Source: Cyanoderma ruficeps (lineage: Eukaryota; Chordata; Aves; Passeriformes; Timaliidae). From it: a DNA stretch of 64,000 bases. Every line of letters starts with the position of its first letter. The stretch's first letter is position 1. Both the position numbers and the translations under genes were made by a program. The notes under the pieces were generated by a model that ran no database searches, was not told the DNA's origin, and worked only from the letters and a program-made list of their open reading frames with translations. Where the stretch lies: NCBI GenBank assembly GCA_008694505.1, contig VZDJ01000046.1, forward strand, positions 2,629,959-2,693,958, read 5' to 3'. Below, piece after piece: positions 60,276 through 64,000 of the stretch.

Positions 60276-62139
60276 CTGTGGTTGTTGTTTAAGCCACATG
60301 AGAACTTTGGAGATGCTGGAGACTGTCCATGGTCTGTGTTCAGACTCATGCACATGTGGAAGGGTGGACTGAGATGTGCTTGGTGTGGGGAGGAGCAGTG
60401 ATGAGGGTCCAGGGCACATCAGTGACATTGGCTGTTTGAAGGCTGCTGCCCTGTGCTGTGGGACATCAGAACAACGTCCCCTAATTCTGTCCTTGCTCGC
60501 CTTCAGATTCCTGCCCTTGCTGAGTGATGGGGCACCCAGCAGCCCTGTGAAAGGTCTCTGTGACGCAGTAATTAATATCTGAGTTTCATTTATGGGCTTA
60601 CCAAGAAAGGAAGATTGAGATGAAATGTTAGAAATAACAGAAGTGACAAATAAATGGTAGCACCAGAGAGCTGCTGCAGCGGACAAGTTTCATTAAAGCT
60701 CGTGTGTCCCAGCAGAAGAGGCTGTAAAATGAGCTCTGCTGGTGTCAGTACAGCCACACTGCAGTGGAGTTCTCCTTGGAAAACCTTACAAACCCTCACT
60801 GGGCCTTCACTCGAGTACCTGCCCTTAGCACGTGCCCTGTGTTGGGTGAGTGCTGCAGAGATTCCAACCACAAAAGGTGCTGGTGAAGTTTTTTTTGGGT
60901 TTTTTTTTTTTGACACAANTTTTTTTTGCAATAGACTCTTGGGGAAAGAGTACAGTAGGGCATGATGTCCAGCACATCCTTCTCATATTCCAGCAGGCTT
61001 TGATGCAGGAAGGGCAGCTGAGAGAGATCCTGAAGGCATCACAGGTGAGGAGGCACCACAGGACAAAAGTGGGAGGTGGCTCAAGAAAAGGGTGGCTGAA
61101 ATGGTGACATTTATCAGAGGTTCAGAGAGAGAAAGAGCAAAAACATTAAAATCACTGAGCTGCAGGGTGGCAAACTTCAGTAAGCTCTGAGGAGCTGGAG
61201 ACATGACTCAGTTCCTTCACATGCAAACCTGAAAGAAAAATAGGATTTAAGATGATGTAGCAGTTTAACAGAGTTTTTTTTATGGTGGAGACGGGCACAG
61301 GCTGTGCCAGTTCAAATGAGGCACAGAAAATATGGTAGTTCACTAAGTTGATAAGTTTTCCCAGCACAAGAGGAAGGAAGGAAGCCTGCAAAAAGTCTGC
61401 CCTAGTTTCCAGGAGGGACGGTTTGAGCAAGAATATCTTTGCTTCCCTGATATTTTTGGATGTTGTTTTTAATTTTCTCCTAATTAATTTTTAATGTTCT
61501 CTGTCTTGTGCTTGCCAGAACACGCACCTGGCAGTGGCTGTGGAGAAGGCAAAGTATTGTAGTAACGAAAGGAAGACAAAGGATTTGGTTTGGTGCTCAG
61601 CAGGAAAGGGAAGTCACCAACTTCTGACACTAAAATATTGTATTAAATTGGGGGGAGGGCAGCTTGTGCCACACTTTGGCTAAGACTTTAATTGGGAGCA
61701 GATGGTAAATCAGATCACTGGATGCCTAGTGGCTGGTGTGAAACTGTACAACTTCAGAACTGTGAGCTGTTACCTTTGACACCTTGGGAAGAGTAAATAA
61801 GCTTCTAAAAAAAACCCGTAAGAACTAAAATAGTGTTTAGGCTGCCTTATTCATAATTCCCAATTTCAGTTTTCAGAAAGGAGCGCAGAAACTTGAGAAA
61901 TATTGCAAGAAACCAAGGAAGCCAATAATATCCAGCAGATTTTTCTTTTCAAAAATAAACCGTGCCACAGAGACTGAACTTAATTCTGTAACGTGATAAC
62001 ATGGGGAGGGAAGATGAGTAGATTGCCACGAGCTGAAAAGAAGCTTTCTAAGAATAAAGTAGAAGAATGTTGGTCTGCATATAAAGTGCTATGAAATGGG
62101 TGCAGAAACTTTTGCTGATGTATCATTTGGCCTTTAGAG

Positions 62140-62260
62140 GGATGTGGCAGATGGGAGTGTCCGAGTCTGGTCAGTCATTGATGACTTGGGTGATGCACTG
62201 GAGCAGACTCTGAATCTGCAGGTACTGAAATAGAAACCATACTGGGAGTTTGCACTAAAA
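62140..62260 (+). mobile_element. Possible diverged CR1 internal fragment
   Basis: GTCATTGATGACTTGGGTGA, TGCACTGGAGCAGACTCTGA, ATCTGCAG and AAACCATACTGGGAG parallel the end of CR1 ORF2 ('gatgatctggacgagggaatagagtgcaccctcagcaagttt...aagctgggag'). It also looks like an exon (AG before, GTACTG after), but the CR1 reading explains it better. Confidence 0.4.
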
Positions 62261-63582
62261 ATAGAAGAAAGGGGCTGGATGAGCAAAACATAAATAGTCA
62301 GTTTTTCATATTACTCTAACCAGATTATTTCAAGTTTTTGTGGAATAAATCACCACAAAAACTGAGAACAACAAGACAATTGGTAGCGTTGCTAGACCTC
62401 TAGAAAATCCTGAGGTATTTGTCGTAGTCAGATCTGACACGTAGCAATAAGAAAAAAAAAGAAGAGATATATGTCTGTTTACACATTCCAACGTGACAGC
62501 TGATTTGTAGGAATGGTGAAGTCGTCCTGCTGTACCCTGTTTTGGAAAGACTTCTCTGAGCTGCTGTGTAAAGCTTTGTCCTCTGGGTTTGGAGTTGAGA
62601 GCTTTCCAAGGAGCTGGGGGAAAGCAGAGTAGAAAATCTGACCTGCAATAAGAGGCTGAACAAATTGAGAATTTCTTCTTTTTTTTTGTCCTGGGAAGGA
62701 ATATCCTGATTATTTATTTATTTACATATCTGCCCCTGGTTTCCGTGTCAGGTGTGACCACAGCATTTCACCAGTGAGTTTGCCAGTAGAAATCACAGTA
62801 GTGCTGATAGTGACATACAGGTTTTCATATAGAGAAGGTGTGTTGGTGTGGTTAACTCTGCACGTAGTTAATCCAGGGACGGTCACTTCTTTTCCTTCTT
62901 CCCACCTCTTGTTGCTTTTCTGTTATTAATTATTATGTCTGTAGTTGAACACAAAGAGTGAGGGTTTAAAAGCATCAGGTTTGTTCCTACCACGGGAAGT
63001 TCAGGCAACCTGAAATAAATCACTTCAGCTGGTGCTTTAAGCAGTGCCCATTCTCCCCTCCCTTTCCAGAAAGCAGCTTTTCTTGGTCATACTAAATGCT
63101 TTTTCCAGAACACCTCAATTTTAAGGAGGGTGCTTTAATGCACCCCTGATTTGTGGTGCCCTTTTCACATCTCTTGGTATTTCCATGAGTTGCTGCTGTT
63201 CCTCAGCCAACCACAGGCATTAAAGAGGCATCAGCTCCTTTGGACGAGGCTCTTGGTACAGCAGTAAACAGCAATTTGCTGCTGTACATCTTAAATGTTG
63301 TAAAATTATTTTGTGTAAACGCTGTAAAAGTTGTGGTGGAGTTGTGCTGATCCCAGCTGAGGGAACGGTGAGTCTGGGATCCAGGCAATCCTGCCCTTCC
63401 AAAGTGCCATGGATGCATTTAAGCAAATTGCAGATGTCTTTATATGTGGTGTAGGAGTTTTACCCACAGTCAGTAATTGAGGAAGCGCCAGAATAATTGG
63501 AAAGGATGACAGGAAGGCTTTTTTACTCTATTTTAGGCTATGAGGTTCAGGAAGAAGGAATTGAGGAAGCTGCTGGGAGGGG

Positions 63583-63599
63583 ACACACACACACACACA
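63583..63599. repeat. (AC)n microsatellite
   Basis: Eight and a half uninterrupted AC units. Confidence 0.95.
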
Positions 63600-64000
63600 A
63601 ATAACATTACCAAACACTGTGTTTCAATATATGATGTTTGGTTAGTCGGGTTTTTCCCCCTAGAACATGCTGGGGTGAGCCTGGCAATGTTGTAATGGCC
63701 AAGAGACAGGAGAAGGTTCTCCCTTTTAGGCTGAGAAGGAAACTGTTCTGAGGATGGAAGGGGCTGATGGTGCTGAGTCCAGAGGCTGGCATGGGGCGAG
63801 CAGGCAGAGAAACTCAGCAGCTGTCAGAGAAAAAGGAGATGACTTAGAGTTGTAGATGATTTCTTCCTCGTTTTGCTTCCTTGATCTGGTGCTCTGGGTT
63901 CCCAGGCTGCTGTGGCCAAGCTCAATCTTCTTTCAACCACATCTCCTCCATCTTTCTCCCCATCTCCCACAAGTGCTGTTGCTGCTGCTTCCCCAACCCC

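Larger units (their letters stand above)
60276..64000. other. Intronic unique sequence to the window end
   Basis: No recognised gene. An N lies at 60919 beside a T run. A possible old CR1 piece lies at 62140-62260, and an (AC)n microsatellite at 63583-63599. The window ends inside non-coding sequence rich in CTCC/GCTGCTGCT. Confidence 0.4.

Noticed and set aside
62140..62229. Apparent exon with CTGCAG|GTACTG donor and peptide RDVADGSVRVWSVIDDLGDA
   Set aside because: The sequence parallels the end of CR1 ORF2, so a LINE remnant explains it better.
1..64000. tRNA, rRNA, CRISPR arrays, bacterial operons or intact viral genes
   Set aside because: None seen. Sequence organisation, repeats and splice signals are those of a bird nuclear genome.

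Overview
This window looks like avian nuclear DNA, perhaps from a passerine. The main evidence is a set of 13 clear CR1 LINE copies, mostly short 3'-end fragments, ending in the typical avian tail (a GCCATGGCAGGG-like core, then a TGATCTTTAAGGT-like stretch and an ATTCTGTGAT-like end). There are no Alu or L1 elements. One solo retroviral LTR resembles, from memory, songbird LTR families. A few very old MIR-like SINE copies and other ancient amniote repeats are also present. There is no bacterial or viral gene organisation, and the many short open frames do not behave like prokaryotic genes. I recognise no complete protein-coding gene.

Layout. Bases 1 to about 37,450 are non-coding in appearance: unique sequence, old repeats, eight CR1 fragments, one LTR and several stretches that could be conserved regulatory elements (around 3.3, 7.0, 15.7-16.3, 19.2, 22.3-22.7, 23.5, 27.3 and 33.4 kb). 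At about 37,450-38,240 there is a strong CpG island with GC boxes, an inverted pair of E2F-type sites, a YY1-type ATGGCGGC and an ETS site. It ends in a good plus-strand splice donor (AAAG|GTGAGC, GT at 38,237). This is the one feature that marks a real gene: the promoter and probably the untranslated first exon of a plus-strand gene whose coding exons I cannot identify.

Bases 38,237-64,000 read as the start of a long first intron of that gene. The plus strand there looks richer in T and G than in A and C, and four of the five clear CR1 copies are antisense to it, as is usual within transcribed introns. The switch in strand bias coincides with the CpG island. A second CpG-rich patch at about 40.17-40.40 kb also ends in a donor-like site, followed immediately by a (GA)18 microsatellite, and could be an alternative first exon.

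The hunt produced no clear new system. The most useful leads are the unidentified promoter and its upstream reading frames, the CpG-rich element at 19.2 kb with a perfect NF-E2/MAF site, the conserved-looking AT-rich blocks, and several exon-like open segments with good splice sites on both strands. These last are unrecognised, and some are probably chance.
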